In this document: piece by piece, positions 48,890-59,306 of the stretch
Numbering within the stretch: the first letter of the stretch is position 1
Layout of the letters: every line of letters starts with the position of its first letter
Origin: Serripes groenlandicus
Lineage: Eukaryota > Mollusca > Bivalvia > Cardiida > Cardiidae
Length of the DNA: 64,000 nt
NCBI GenBank assembly: GCA_031761405.1
Contig: JASEVX010000005.1
Coordinates: 5,601,724 to 5,665,723 of the forward strand
Direction: 5' to 3'
Notes under the pieces: model-generated
Seen by the model: only the letters and a program-made list of their open reading frames with translations
The model's database searches: none
What the model was told of the DNA's origin: nothing
Position numbers and translations under genes: made by a program

Positions 48890-49110
48890 TTGTACCATGC
48901 AGACGCATTTTGACGCATCAATAGTAGACGACCATTCAAACATTGTGGCAAAATGCGAACTTCTCTTACCGAGCAAATTGTCCTCTTGACACACTGTTTT
49001 TAATTCTTCTCAATAAGAAACCCCTGCATTTACTGTGATTAAATATTCTTTTTTGAAGATGTTTTCTCTGACTATTCTGCTGCAGATTCGTCGTATGTGG
49101 GAAAGAGTTA
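48890..49110. mobile_element. MITE (common family)
   Basis: The counterpart of 8489-8712. Ends are ccatgcagacgcattttgac and cgtatgtgggaaagagttaa. Confidence 0.7.
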
Positions 49111-49125
49111 AGTATGATGTCATAC

Positions 49126-49257
49126 CAGAGTTACAATCTCGGAGTCTACACTGGACGGGATCGCCCTCCATCCGTACCACTGTCCGTCCCACTATCTGCT
49201 GTTTAATCATGATCAAGGGCTTCTTCATGTCTTCAATTATCTTTAAAGTATCTGCAT
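49126..49257 (-). pseudogene. NT5E-like: copy B exon 6
   Basis: 132 nt, open. Encodes DADTLKIIEDMKKPLIMIK-like sequence and VGRTVVRMEGDPVQCRLRDCN. Differs from copy A by a few conservative changes. Confidence 0.9.
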
Positions 49258-50070
49258 CTAAAACAAATACTCAAACCATCAAATGTGAACACCGTAAAGG
49301 ACTGTGTTAAAACGTTTTATCTTAAATTTTCATATCTCCGATTTCTTTTCCACACACGCATAATGTGGAGAAATAGTCGTAGCATATAAGGATTATTAAG
49401 CCTGGGGATTGTTCAACCCTTTCTCACAAACAATAAATATGAGGCAGTAGACTTTGAAAAAAAACATGCAAATAATTATGTAAACTAAAATCTTCATAAA
49501 TGATAGTAAGATGATTATTGGCTGAGTTGAAATCATTGTTGCATGAGCAGTTTGTCATTTTGCCACCATGTTTTAAACATCTATAGGTTGGCAAGGTTTA
49601 AGCATACACAAAGATTAAATACATTTAGTTAGATAATAAATCCACATCTAGATACTGCTTATCATAGTACATTATACTTTCATATCGGTTACGATGCTGT
49701 AACTTCTGTAACTTCTATTTGACTTTAAGTCAATAGCTATATTTAGCTGAAATTTACATACTACTTTGGGACAATAATATTGTAGGCGAAGAGATTTGCG
49801 AAGCGATTTGTCATCCTTTCTGTCTGCTTGTTTTGTAATGCCTCACGTTGTGTCATATCTCAATTAGGTAAAACTACATCAAGCATGACTGAGCATGACT
49901 GAGCATGACTGAGCAATAATGTTTGAGTTTTCACTGTACACCTACGATTCCTTTTAGCCTCGTACGTACGTATTGGTATGTATCCAAAAATCTAATATTC
50001 GTTTTTGATTACAACTTTTAAAATTAATTAAAGGTTTGTTCGTGCCCATTTACCATAATTTATAACTTAC

Positions 50071-50268
50071 CCTGTGGTATTGTGTTGTCCAGCAACACTA
50101 GGTTCCCGTCCCAGCTCTGGACTTCTCCGCCATCATCAAATGTTACATTTAACACGCCCATGTACTTGCCCCAAGCATAAGCCTGAACAATCAGTACCTT
50201 ACGACCGCTTTGCTGTGTGACCACTGTCGGATAAGGACCTTCTATCTCCTCATTGGAGGGCGGGTCTC
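50071..50268 (-). pseudogene. NT5E-like: copy B exon 5 (reference for the copy A errors)
   Basis: 198 nt, open from GDPPSNEEIEGPYPTVVTQQ to NTIPQ. It keeps ccgccctcc and ggtcc where copy A has gcctcc and ggttcc, so the frame is continuous. Confidence 0.9.
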
Positions 50269-50639
50269 CTAAAACATAGTATGGTTACACATAATCCACG
50301 TGTCTATAAACATATTTTAACTTGGACGACGGCGAGCCTCCTCAAAAGTAACATATGGTCTACGTGATACGTATACCAATTCTGGAAAATTGGAAGAAAT
50401 ATTTTGATAAAGATTTATAAACATTGGTGACTAGCTTTTGCACCGAGCAATCTGATCAAGATAGTCCTTGTTCTTCAGTTAAACAGGCGACCTGAAAGTC
50501 TCTAGTAATTAATATGTTGATGTAGTGATTTCAAAAAATTGTTTTTACTGGAAATAAGTCGAAGATATTATTAAATCAGAAAGATATTATTTGATCTCAA
50601 ACAATGTGAGTTCTTATTTTGCAATACTGATAGTAATGG

Positions 50640-50735
50640 TGTCCATCTAGCCCCGGGGATTAGAACCCGGGACCTTTAGTACGAGAGTCCGACGTTATAC
50701 CACTGTAATATTGTCTTCCACCATTATACATATTA
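50640..50735 (-). repeat. tRNA-derived SINE remnant in intron 4
   Basis: The inverted counterpart of 7030-7150 with 'ggattagaacccgggacctttagtacgagagtccgac'. Confidence 0.55.
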
Positions 50736-50869
50736 CATTTAAAATGAGAATAATTGTTTATACTTATAAAATGTTATATGTGACCATTTATACCTGTGTT
50801 TAAATCATTAAGTGACAATTTGTTTCTGAGTACAAAAATGTATGTGACAATTTAAACCTATATATGGAA

Positions 50870-51480
50870 ATGTATGTGATATCATGTACCTGTGTATAAA
50901 AATGCATTGTGACATTATGTACCTGTGTACAAACAAAATGCATTGTGACATTATTTACCTTTGTATAAAAATGTATGTGACATTATGTACCTGTGTACAA
51001 AAATGTATACACATGTATGTGAAAGTTGAACCCATGTATAAAAATGTATGTGATATAATGTACCTGTGTATAAAAATGCATTGTGACATTATGTACCTGT
51101 GTACAAACAAAATGCATTGTGACATTATTTACCTGTGTATAAAAATGTATGTGACATTATGTACCTGTGTACAAAAATGCATTGTAAAATTATGTACCTG
51201 TGTACAAAAATGTATATGACATTATGTACCTGTGTACAAAAATGCATTGTGACATTATGTACCTGTGTAAAAAATGTATGTGACATTATGTACCTGTGTA
51301 CAAAAATGCATTGTGACATTATGTACCTGTGTATACAATTGTATGTGACATTATGTACCTGTGTATACAATTGTATGTGAAAGTTGAACCCATGTATAAA
51401 AATGTATGTGATATTATGTACCTGTGTATAAAAATGTATGTGATATTATGTACCTGTGTATAAAAATGTATGTGAGTGAC
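50870..51480 (-). repeat. minisatellite from exon 4 end plus donor, about 17 units
   Basis: Unit variants of gtgacattatgtacctgtgt plus acaaaaatgcatt, the reverse of the array at 6508. The last unit at 51440-51480 is the real exon end and donor of copy B exon 4. Confidence 0.92.
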
Positions 51481-51642
51481 CTCCAACGATGACGTCGATA
51501 CCATCAACATTTGCAGCCACTGTCTGATCCATGCCATAACCTGCGTGACTTAGTCCGATTATAATCTTAACACCTTCACTCTTTAGTTTGTTCACTTCGG
51601 TTTTTACTGTCTCTACCTCGTCCAAGAATTTCACGGTACTAT
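51454..51642 (-). pseudogene. NT5E-like: copy B exon 4
   Basis: 189 nt, fully open. Reads STVKFLDEVETVKTEVNKLK, then LSHAGYGMDQTVAANVDGID and VIVGGHSHTFLYTG. First surviving exon of this copy. An open frame runs upstream through the acceptor to 51679 but has no exon signal there. Confidence 0.92.
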
Positions 51643-52150
51643 CTGTCGGATAGAAAAACAATCTAGGTAAATGCATCAAAATGTCAAAATGATCACGTTG
51701 CGTTTCGCACAGCTGCAGGGTTTAGCTGAATTGTAAAATGCCAATATTCAATCGAAAAAAGATATATATCTTCTAAACTGATGTACAAGATGTAAAATGT
51801 TCGGTTGAAATATAATTTTGTGTGAATTATTTCAACTTCAGAGGAACCAACTCGTTTTAATAATGTGCCTACACAGCTGAATTAATGAAATGAGCATAAT
51901 TAAGGTGACTTCTTATTTACAGAAAAAAAATATCACTGGGAACAGAAACTACTTCTTGTTTAAGGATGAAACACCTGGTTTACAACAAGTAGGGTTACAA
52001 TTCCCTTTTTGTGTGTTAGAAGATATGTTAATGTTAATGAAGCATGTCTCATTTAACAACAAGTTAATTTTAATAATTCTTCTTTCTTTTACAGAGATTT
52101 TCCATGTTTTGTCTTGATGTTTTCAAACACATCTGCTGCAGTATTTCCTA

Positions 52151-52210
<60 letters not shown>

Positions 52211-52230
52211 CATCTGCTACAATATTTCCT
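51643..52230. other. intron 3 remnant of copy B to the duplication breakpoint
   Basis: Non-coding. A MITE-like part at 52070-52145 and (GA)n at 52161-52207 mirror 5590-5960. The match ends at about 52230 (caatatttcctgtgtg). Confidence 0.8.
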
Positions 52231-52249
52231 GTGTGTTGCAGGCCCGTAT

Positions 52250-52310
52250 GAACAGGGGGCACGGGGGGGGGGGGGGGGGCGTGTCCCCCCCCCCCTCAAC
52301 AATTTTGCCA
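52250..52310. repeat. G-run/C-run hairpin
   Basis: A run of about 17 G, then cgtgt, then about 13 C, preceded by 'cccgtatgaacagggggcac'. It can fold into a GC-only stem and is hard to sequence, so its length is unreliable. It marks the left edge of the ATPase block. Confidence 0.85.
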
Positions 52311-52372
52311 AATAATGATATTATCATACTAATACTTGAAGCAGGCCAATAGAAACACAAAGAGCTACAGAA

Positions 52373-53749
52373 ATGGGCTTCACTGTTTCTTCTGATATTA
52401 ATAATAAATTAGAAAATACAGACAAGTTGTACCTTAAAAGTTTTAAAACATCTCAAAACAGTAACTTTGTATTCAAACATCCATTCACGTGTATGGTCAG
52501 TGGACCCACCTCCTGCGGGAAGACCTTCTTTGTTACCAAGATACTTAAATCTGACAAGATACAACCAGCTCCACAACGAATAATATGGCTCTACAAAAGA
52601 TGGCAGCCGTTATACGACGACTTAAAAAGAACCGTGTATCCCAGGGTAGAATTTATACAGGGAATTCCTCACAACCTAGAGGATAACGCTTATTTAAACC
52701 CCAATATGACCAATCTTATTATTTTGGACGATCTCATGTCAACGACCAACAAAGACCCGAGGATTACGGACCTATTTACGGAGGGGTCACACCATAGAAA
52801 TCTCTCAATCATGGCACTGAATCAAAATCTATACTTTAGTAAAGATCCAACTCAGAGAAGAAATTGCCATTATTTAGTCTTATTCAAAAATCCAATCGAC
52901 CAACAACCTGTAATGACCTTAGCGCGACAAATGTATCCTGGAAAGGAGGGTTATTTAATGAGTCGTTTTCAAGAAGCTACGAAACAACCGTACGGTTACC
53001 TTCTTGTCGATTTGAAACCAGACACTCCAGAAACTAATCGTTTAAAAGATCCGATTCACAATAATCCGTCTGAACCGTCCTCTATTATAAGAGAACCAAA
53101 TCGAAACATTCCTATAAGGGATACCCCGGTAGAGTACATAGAGAGTGATTCTGGCCTCGAGTCTAAAACAAGTCTAGACATGCCCGTTTGCGACGATTGC
53201 GGTATCGTGTTTGGTGACGTTCATTCTTTACAAAATCACGTCAAACGATGGTGTAATAAGCGTTCTGCCTCAGAAGATCACGCGGAAACGCCTCCATTAA
53301 AACGGTGGATATCCTATTACCAGAGCGAAGAAGATGTAAAAGATAAAGTCAGCGAAGAACACAAAGTGTTTGGAGTCATGTACCGTAAAGCTTCGAACAA
53401 TAATGAAAAATCTTGGAGACAGAAAGTTGAAAAATATGAGCGAAATGGAATGTCCAATGACGAGGCCAAGAAAAAGGCAGACTCAAAAATAGTAGCGGAA
53501 GATACAACACATGTCTTACGTATGTATAGACAACTGCTTCTCCACACATTCCAATTAGAACACGGAGTCATTCACCAACGTGTCATGGAAGATGTGCACG
53601 AACTCATGTCCGAGGGAATGATACTAGAACAGGCCATACAGTCGGCCGTTCAGAAACACCGTTATCTAATAGAAGGTATAGTGAAGTCTGAGAACGACGA
53701 CGTTAGCGACGACGGTAGCGACGACAGTGGTGGTGAAGAAATGCTATAA
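52373..53749 (+). CDS. virus-like A32/FtsK-HerA-type packaging ATPase with zinc finger
   Basis: 458 codons, intronless and intact. Residues 37-51 hold Walker A (GPTSCGKT at 44-51). Walker B is LIILDD (115-120). A later SIMALNQNLY stretch fits sensor I, followed by the HYLVLFKNPIDQQPV segment. In known relatives these pump DNA into capsids (A32-like ATPases of Polinton/Maverick, adintovirus-type and nucleocytoplasmic viruses). A C2H2-like finger follows at about 275-295 (CDDCGIVFGDVHSLQNHVKR, then WC), then a charged helical region and an acidic Asp/Ser/Glu tail. The ATG is the first in the frame. The ORF sits 70 bp before a second ORF in the same direction. No capsid, polymerase or integrase is visible nearby, so this is a fragment of an element or a domesticated gene. 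Confidence 0.85.
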   Translation: MGFTVSSDINNKLENTDKLYLKSFKTSQNSNFVFKHPFTCMVSGPTSCGKTFFVTKILKSDKIQPAPQRIIWLYKRWQPLYDDLKRTVYPRVEFIQGIPHNLEDNAYLNPNMTNLIILDDLMSTTNKDPRITDLFTEGSHHRNLSIMALNQNLYFSKDPTQRRNCHYLVLFKNPIDQQPVMTLARQMYPGKEGYLMSRFQEATKQPYGYLLVDLKPDTPETNRLKDPIHNNPSEPSSIIREPNRNIPIRDTPVEYIESDSGLESKTSLDMPVCDDCGIVFGDVHSLQNHVKRWCNKRSASEDHAETPPLKRWISYYQSEEDVKDKVSEEHKVFGVMYRKASNNNEKSWRQKVEKYERNGMSNDEAKKKADSKIVAEDTTHVLRMYRQLLLHTFQLEHGVIHQRVMEDVHELMSEGMILEQAIQSAVQKHRYLIEGIVKSENDDVSDDGSDDSGGEEML

Positions 53750-53819
53750 GGGGAGGAAAGTTACAGCTAATAGATAAGAATATTACTATCACTCGCTGTG
53801 TACTTTACTACCGTCGACG

Positions 53820-54080
53820 ATGGACAAAATAGAAATGTGGACACGACATTTTCAGCGGATGGCTGAAGGGAAACTGAAACCTAATCATAAAGGACAATAC
53901 GTGGTGGAAAAAATACAAATGGGTGGGGCGGTGAAAGAACCTACCATTAATTTTGTGACACTCATGGCTCACGCTGTCGAACTAGCCAAGTCAGAGGTAG
54001 CCAGAAAAAGACAACATATCAGGATTGAAAATGCGAGAAATGTGCATCGAATGCACGGACCACCGGGATTACGTGACTAA
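53820..54080 (+). CDS. small basic protein downstream of the ATPase
   Basis: 86 codons, ATG to TAA. It reads MDKIEMWTRHFQRMAEGKLK, then a glycine-poor helical region (NFVTLMAHAVELAKSEVARK) and a basic end (ARKRQHIRIENARN). I recognise no domain. It has the same direction as the ATPase and is only 70 bp from it, with a polyadenylation-type signal (aataaa) at about 54277, so both may share a transcript. A role in the same element is inferred from position only. Confidence 0.6.
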   Translation: MDKIEMWTRHFQRMAEGKLKPNHKGQYVVEKIQMGGAVKEPTINFVTLMAHAVELAKSEVARKRQHIRIENARNVHRMHGPPGLRD

Positions 54081-54299
54081 ATTAACGGAAAGAAAATGCC
54101 TGGTGGAGCCCTAAATTAACCACGTTTACAAGATAACGGAACGGTGGACAGTTATTCATAGACGTCATGGATGGAGTATGAGATGAATTGACAATGATTT
54201 TCATACTGTAATGAATCGTGATTTGTAACTAGTGTTAGTTATTTTGATTCTGCGAACTACAATACTTGATTATATAATAAAATTGTAGAAATTGTATTC

Positions 54300-56330
54300 A
54301 TGTCTTTGTTTTTCTTTTACCCCTTGCGCTGCTTATTTAAAGTACAATGTCATGAAAACATTGATCGGATATCTTTCAAATTCGAATATACTCATATATC
54401 GATAAGAGCTTTCGAATGATATACAAATTGTAAACATCGGTTCAGAACTAAGGAAGATATGACCATTGTAATATATAATGACGTCACTTCCGGTTTACAG
54501 ACAGACCAAACTTTCGGTTTGATCATCTCAATCGATAGAGTTTACAAAACCCTTTTCAACGAGTCCAAACACGACTACATTTGGACAAAAAATAAAGGAG
54601 TTATCGGCATTTACGCATTGAGAAGACTTTTGACGCACTTTGAAACAAATACATATTTAAAACGACGATAACTAGAGAACTAATAGTCGTAGGACCATAA
54701 TATTTTCATATATGAAAAGGGGGCAACGAGATCTTTCCAATGGTATATCAAACTTGAGGATCGGGGCAAGTTCATTTTGGGGGTTTAAAAATCTCTCATA
54801 TTACATAACTCGAAAACGGTAAACAATTATAGCAACAAATTTTGGTTTAAATGAAAGCTTTTGGTGTCCTCTATCATTTGGTAGCATAAAGAGCAAAGGT
54901 TAAATCGTAAATAGTGATACAAATTAGCAAAAACTGATTTGACGCTTTTAATGGGCTCCTTTTCCCTCTATATTTGAAATATGATCAAATTGGTAAAGTC
55001 GTGTATAACTTCACTGACATTTTTCAAGTGCATGTATAGTCATAATAATAGTTTTCATCATTGGGGGTAAACTTTTGAACAGCAGTGTAAAGGGTTATTC
55101 TCAGGCAAGTGTTAACGTGCAGGTGTTCTTCAGACACTGTGGAGCCATTTGGTTTTAAGCAGTCTATTCATCCATTGTCCACGTTTTCTTTGACATTTCA
55201 ATGCTATATTGTTCTCACACCTGGTCTGATGAAATATCCGATAGCAATGGTGAAATATCGAATCTAAAAATAGATTGGGACATGCGCATCGGTCATTTGA
55301 GATCTGGACGTTCTAGAGGTAAGATGTTAAATTTATTGCTTTACCATATATGTTTGCTTCGACTCGACTATATGACATACAAAAGGGATATATCGTGTTT
55401 AGCATTTCAAAAGGTCTTTGTATGTACTTCCGTCACCAAATGAACACAATCTGGTGACTCTGATAATGGGTTAATGCTAGCACACCTGGGAGCAATACGA
55501 TGAGGGTTATGAGTTCGAAACTCTGTCAATATTCAGGTTTTGCCAACAGCTATCAATATATGAGTGCCTTCTATACGTTACGATATATCTAAAAAACTTA
55601 TCAAATCAATTAATAACGTCACTTCCGGTTTGACCTCTTCAATTGATAGAGTTTACGGAGCCCTTTTTAACGAATCCAAACACGTCTACAATCGGTCAAG
55701 AAATAAGGAAGATATCATCATTTTAAGATGTGTGGGTCAAATTGGCTTATCAGTCACGCTTTGAAATAAAAAATTAAACTGAGATAACTAGAGAATCAAT
55801 AGTCCTAGGACCATAATTTATATCTTTATTTTTTGAGGTTAAATTTTGTTCATATTACATAACTCGAAAACGGCTGAAATTTTAATCAATATTCAGGTTT
55901 TGAAAATGACAATTTTTATACCTTTGAGTTGTTCTCTCTGTAACCTCTGATTGGTTAGTTAGAAATATCTATTTATAGTAAATGACATATAATCTATTTA
56001 AAGAAAATGACACATAATCTATTTATAAAAATATGGTGAAATACCGAGTCTACATGTTTGACTATGTGCCGACTATACTAAAGGGATATATCGTGTCGTA
56101 TGGATGTTTCAGTTTCCCTGTAGCAAAGGGTAGGTCGAATTTCTCCGCCAGCTCCAACACTTTCTAAATATAGACCCATGATGTCATTCTAAATATAGAA
56201 CTATCATTCAAAATGGACATGCGCAGTCATTTAATAAATAACTACAAAATGGAGTCCTCACTCGTGTCAATCCTTATATGCAGATGAGATACTATAAATA
56301 GTAACTAGGTCAACAAAATGGCCGCCGATT
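54300..56330. repeat. non-coding region with a 1.1-kb spaced duplicate
   Basis: 'gacgtcacttccggttt', 'gatagagtttac.', 'cgagtccaaacacg' at 54480-54575 recur at 55615-55690. 'aactagagaa…aatagtc…aggaccataat' and 'acataactcgaaaacgg' recur with about the same spacing (1.11 kb). Small ORFs here differ between units and show no domain. Confidence 0.7.
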
Positions 56331-56582
56331 ACGTCATCTTTGTTTGTAACCAAACCGACCCATATACTACTGTCGGTATATACCGGTGCAGGACCGGGTC
56401 TCTACGGTTGCTTTTCCGTGATAGTCCGTAGTAATACGGGGCGGTCGGGAATACTCCACTCACGGTAGACATACGGTGAACCCTGGACTTAACCCGGCAT
56501 AGCTCCGGCGTATGCCGGTAAAGCCCCGTTTTGCACCGGTGGAGTTAGGGAGGGACACGGTCTGAGCAGGATTAGCAGACGG

Positions 56583-56906
56583 TTAACAACGGCGTATGCC
56601 GGCATTCCCCTGTTTCATTACAGACTGACCCGATCTATGCCGGATTATCCCGTTTCCACGACGGTAACAGACGGCGAAGTTACGGTCAGACATGGTGTAG
56701 TTACGGTTAGTCCCGGATAAATTCCAGGTGTGTATAAAGTATCGTGTAGGTGATGGTGACGAGTGACGCTCAGGTGAAGACTCCTTCAGAGTCGGATGTG
56801 TTGGCTCACGAATAGATTCGTCATCTGACGGTGAAAGCATGGTACCATCTAGTGCATTTTTCCTCACATGATTTTTAACAGACTGAGGTTTCTTGTTTCT
56901 ATGCAT
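56583..56906 (-). CDS. hypothetical protein, Ser/Pro/Arg-rich
   Basis: The ATG at 56906 opens MHRNKKPQSVKNHVRKNALD, then a phospho-site-like acidic and Ser/Pro stretch (SPSDDESIREP, SSPERHSSPSP). The C-terminal half is a translation of the ccggt-rich block. 107 codons. A TATATAAA at 56991-56998 (minus strand) lies about 85 bp before the ATG, right for a TATA promoter with a short leader. Codons upstream to 56924 start with GTG, so the ATG is preferred. No known domain; it may belong to the ATPase element. Confidence 0.45.
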   Translation of the reverse strand: MHRNKKPQSVKNHVRKNALDGTMLSPSDDESIREPTHPTLKESSPERHSSPSPTRYFIHTWNLSGTNRNYTMSDRNFAVCYRRGNGIIRHRSGQSVMKQGNAGIRRC

Positions 56907-56990
56907 TTCTGACGATGTTGCCACTTATCAGATAGATGCTTTTTCTTCGACAGACGATAGAAAACTGATGCTGATCTACGCTTGTCTCAG

Positions 56991-56998
56991 TTTATATA
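56991..56998 (-). promoter_or_regulatory. TATA box for the minus-strand ORF
   Basis: Reads tatataaa on the minus strand, in an otherwise GC-rich context, followed about 30 bp on by a plausible start region (tcagttttc). Confidence 0.45.
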
Positions 56999-57369
56999 CC
57001 GGTACTATCCGGTTACCACACCGGGGGACACACCGTGGTACGACCGGCGCACGACCGGGGTTCTACCGGGTATGACCGATAGGGCCGTAACACGATCGTG
57101 GTCTCACCGGCTGGTACCAAGACAGGACATGGGTCACTGCGGGAGGGACCGGGAAACACGCCGGCGCGACACTGTAAATACACCGTGCCAAACCGGGGTA
57201 AACCGGGATCAAAAGGGGGCATCGGCTTCTAAACCGAGAGCACTCCGGGACATTGACGGTAATATGAGAATGCAATTGATTTTTCTGGCATAAATGTCCC
57301 GGATCATCCCGGATTATACCGGTATACCGGCTAGTCTTCACCGGGAGATAGCGGGACCTGAACCGGGAC

Positions 57370-57615
57370 AGAGATAACTAGGCTAAGGGGTGCTTTAAAG
57401 CGTCTCCCACTCACTAGAGGTCAAGCACGGGTCCTTTCCATGAGTAATAACCTCGCGTGTATTGGTGCTATACACCGGGCATGAAAAGGAACAACGTTGA
57501 ACCAATGGTGTCTGCTCGCCAAATAGTTAGTTCCGCTCGGCGAGGGTGAATAATCAAAGCACTAAAAGTGCTCACGGCCTGGGGGCTGCAAGAAGGTTGG
57601 AGAAGAAGGGAAAAT
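57370..57615. other. hairpin-rich non-coding block at the right edge of the element
   Basis: tcctttccatg pairs with catgaaaagga (57436-57492), enclosing gtgtattggtgctatacac. A second stem agcactaaaagtgct lies at about 57558-57572. High GC ends at about 57600 and ordinary AT-rich DNA follows. No RNA family recognised. Confidence 0.4.
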
Positions 57616-58499
57616 GTGAAAGGAAATAACGATTTAGCTTATATTTATGTATTTATTGTTAAGAAGTTGAAAGATCATATCAAAAATTTAACATTTGATT
57701 TAATTTGAGTATCATGCAAAGTATATGCACATATAATAAGACAAAATATGATTAAGCTTATTGAATTTAGTCTATTTTATGTTGTCCACGCGTAAAACCC
57801 TAGAAAAAAAATGTAATAGAACTGTTGTTTTTTGTCCGGCTATCAGGAAAAAACAATGTTGCTTTGGATCCCGTCACTTTGTATTTAATTACCTTTTAAT
57901 TGAGAAAATGATATAATCATTTTGAATGGTTTTATGTTTACTCCACAGTCTAAGCAGGTATCCTACTATTTTTAGAATTAGTTTGTCTCATTTCGTATTT
58001 GTCTTATTCATTAAATTTAAAAGTAACAAGTTAGTCAAGAGCATAAAGGTTATAGTCAGGTCTGATTAAACCTGTGCGCAACACGATCCAACTAGCGCAC
58101 AGCAGGTTAAGGGTTAACGTGTGAATTTGTTGTACAAAACTGATTAAAAGTGTGGTGTTCATATACAATACAATACAATACAATACATATACTGATCCCA
58201 TTTAAGGACAAGGCTTTAAACTAAGAAATAATTTTTTATGTGAATAGCCATTGTTGAATTTATTTCTATATATCAGTATTCATAAGATCGCCTTTTTTGG
58301 TCATGGATATGCATATTACTAGTTTATTTACTGTTTTTCTCTCCTGCATATGAATATGTATATACTGACGTTGTATAATGTATTAGTTCAGATGAATTTA
58401 TACGATTCTATACATAATACATTTTCATCTACAAATGATTGTATAATATATGTGTGTGTTTTATATGTGAAATTCAAGTTTATGTGGAGCGTGCGTCTC

Positions 58500-58680
58500 T
58501 AAATAACGATTGAAACCGGGTGTCCCGGGTTCGATCCCGAGTCGCGGCACTACAGTTATGGTGGAGCCTATTACTTGTTTGTTTGCCCAGGGATCATGAA
58601 TAAGTTAACTGTCGCCGTGATAAAACTGAAATAATGTTGAAAGCGGCGCAAAACCCCAATACAACAAACAAGCAAAACAC
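58500..58680 (+). mobile_element. tRNA-derived SINE (5' truncated)
   Basis: 'gaaaccgggtgtcccgggttcgatcccgagtcgcggcac' gives the B box. Then 'gtttgcccagggatcatgaata' and the 3' domain 'gtcgccgtgataaaactgaa…ggcgcaaaaccccaata'. Its head matches the SINE at 47527 and its tail those at 29045 and 63590. Confidence 0.8.
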
Positions 58681-59073
58681 TAAATTACGAACTTCATTAT
58701 TCTAACCATATAAATACTGGCTCATTGCCAACACGACTATCCCCTAGGCGTTTATTGTTTTTAAGATTATCGATATCTAATGATTTAACTGATGATCGAA
58801 ATTCTTGGGTATGTACTACTATGACCACGACCAAGAACAAACAAACAAACAAACCAGTTTAGTCCCATTGTAGAGTGTACACCATGCGTCTGGTCACAAA
58901 AGCACTCAGTAACACACGCTATATAGGATTGATTCCAAAGCAGAGCGACTAAATTGGTCAAGCTGACTTTAACCGATCAAGATCAGTCATTAATACGATT
59001 CATCATCTCCAGTGAGATACTTTATACACAGAAGAAATATTGCAAGTAACCATGATACAGACAATTAGACACA

Positions 59074-59306
59074 TGAGTCGTCCCGCGAGAAAACCAACAT
59101 TATGACTTCTGCGTAATGTATCGACCCAGATCAGCCTGCGCAGTCCACGCAAACTGATCCGGGCCGACACATTCCGTATCTAGGGAATAGAGGTATAGAG
59201 TAATGATTCCTGAAACATAAAATCCACAGGAGGCGAAACGTGTCTATCCGGGTAAGCCTGCGCGACATGCTTAGGTTGATCCGGATCGATACTGTATGCA
59301 GAGTAC
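59074..59306. mobile_element. MITE of the 'gagccgttccacgag' family, right end lost
   Basis: Starts gagtcgtcccgcgagaaaac. Contains 'agatcagcctgcgcagtcc', 'aatccacaggaggcgaaacg', 'gcgacatgcttagg'. The right terminal inverted repeat is replaced at about 59307. Confidence 0.8.

Larger units (their letters stand above)
37923..51642 (-). pseudogene. NT5E-like: ecto-5'-nucleotidase (CD73-like), copy B, exons 4-10 only
   Basis: Exons on the minus strand are 51642-51454, 50268-50071, 49257-49126, 47015-46893, 42456-42312, 40445-40242, 38035-37923, all with GT-AG borders matching copy A. Exons 1-3, with the first metal ligands (HNNDVH, the DAGD-type motif, GNHEFD), are missing; the arm ends at 52230 and an unrelated element follows. 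Exon 8 has an 11-nt deletion that leads to a stop within the exon. Exon 10 has four extra A and an early stop, and its GPI tail region is shortened. Exons 4-7 and 9 are intact and very like copy A. This is a truncated pseudogene, although its exons 4-5 are cleaner than those of copy A. Confidence 0.92.
35581..52230. repeat. NT5E-like: right arm of large inverted duplication
   Basis: The inverted counterpart of 5590-22164 with arm-specific events: a 22-bp minisatellite (45150-46620), a SINE with target duplication (47527-47755), a local tandem duplication (47470-48270), an insertion (about 41575-42190), and different lengths of all shared minisatellites. The outer end coincides with the (GA)n/MITE at 52130-52230. 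Confidence 0.9.
56370..57370. other. ACCGG/CCGGT-rich, GC-rich tract in two blocks
   Basis: Blocks 56385-56730 and 57000-57370 are full of ccggt/accgg/cccgg at irregular 8-20 bp spacing, with much higher GC than the surroundings. They flank an AT-normal 270-bp core that carries the TATA box and first coding part of the minus-strand ORF. No simple period. Confidence 0.75.

Noticed and set aside
50884..51380. ORFs rich in Cys/Val/Met (MYLCTKMHCDIMYLC type)
   Set aside because: Translation of the exon-4-derived minisatellite in intron 4.
57013..57341. Overlapping 69-103-codon ORFs on both strands in the ACCGG-rich block
   Set aside because: Open frames follow from the GC-rich, stop-poor composition; none has a start context or domain.
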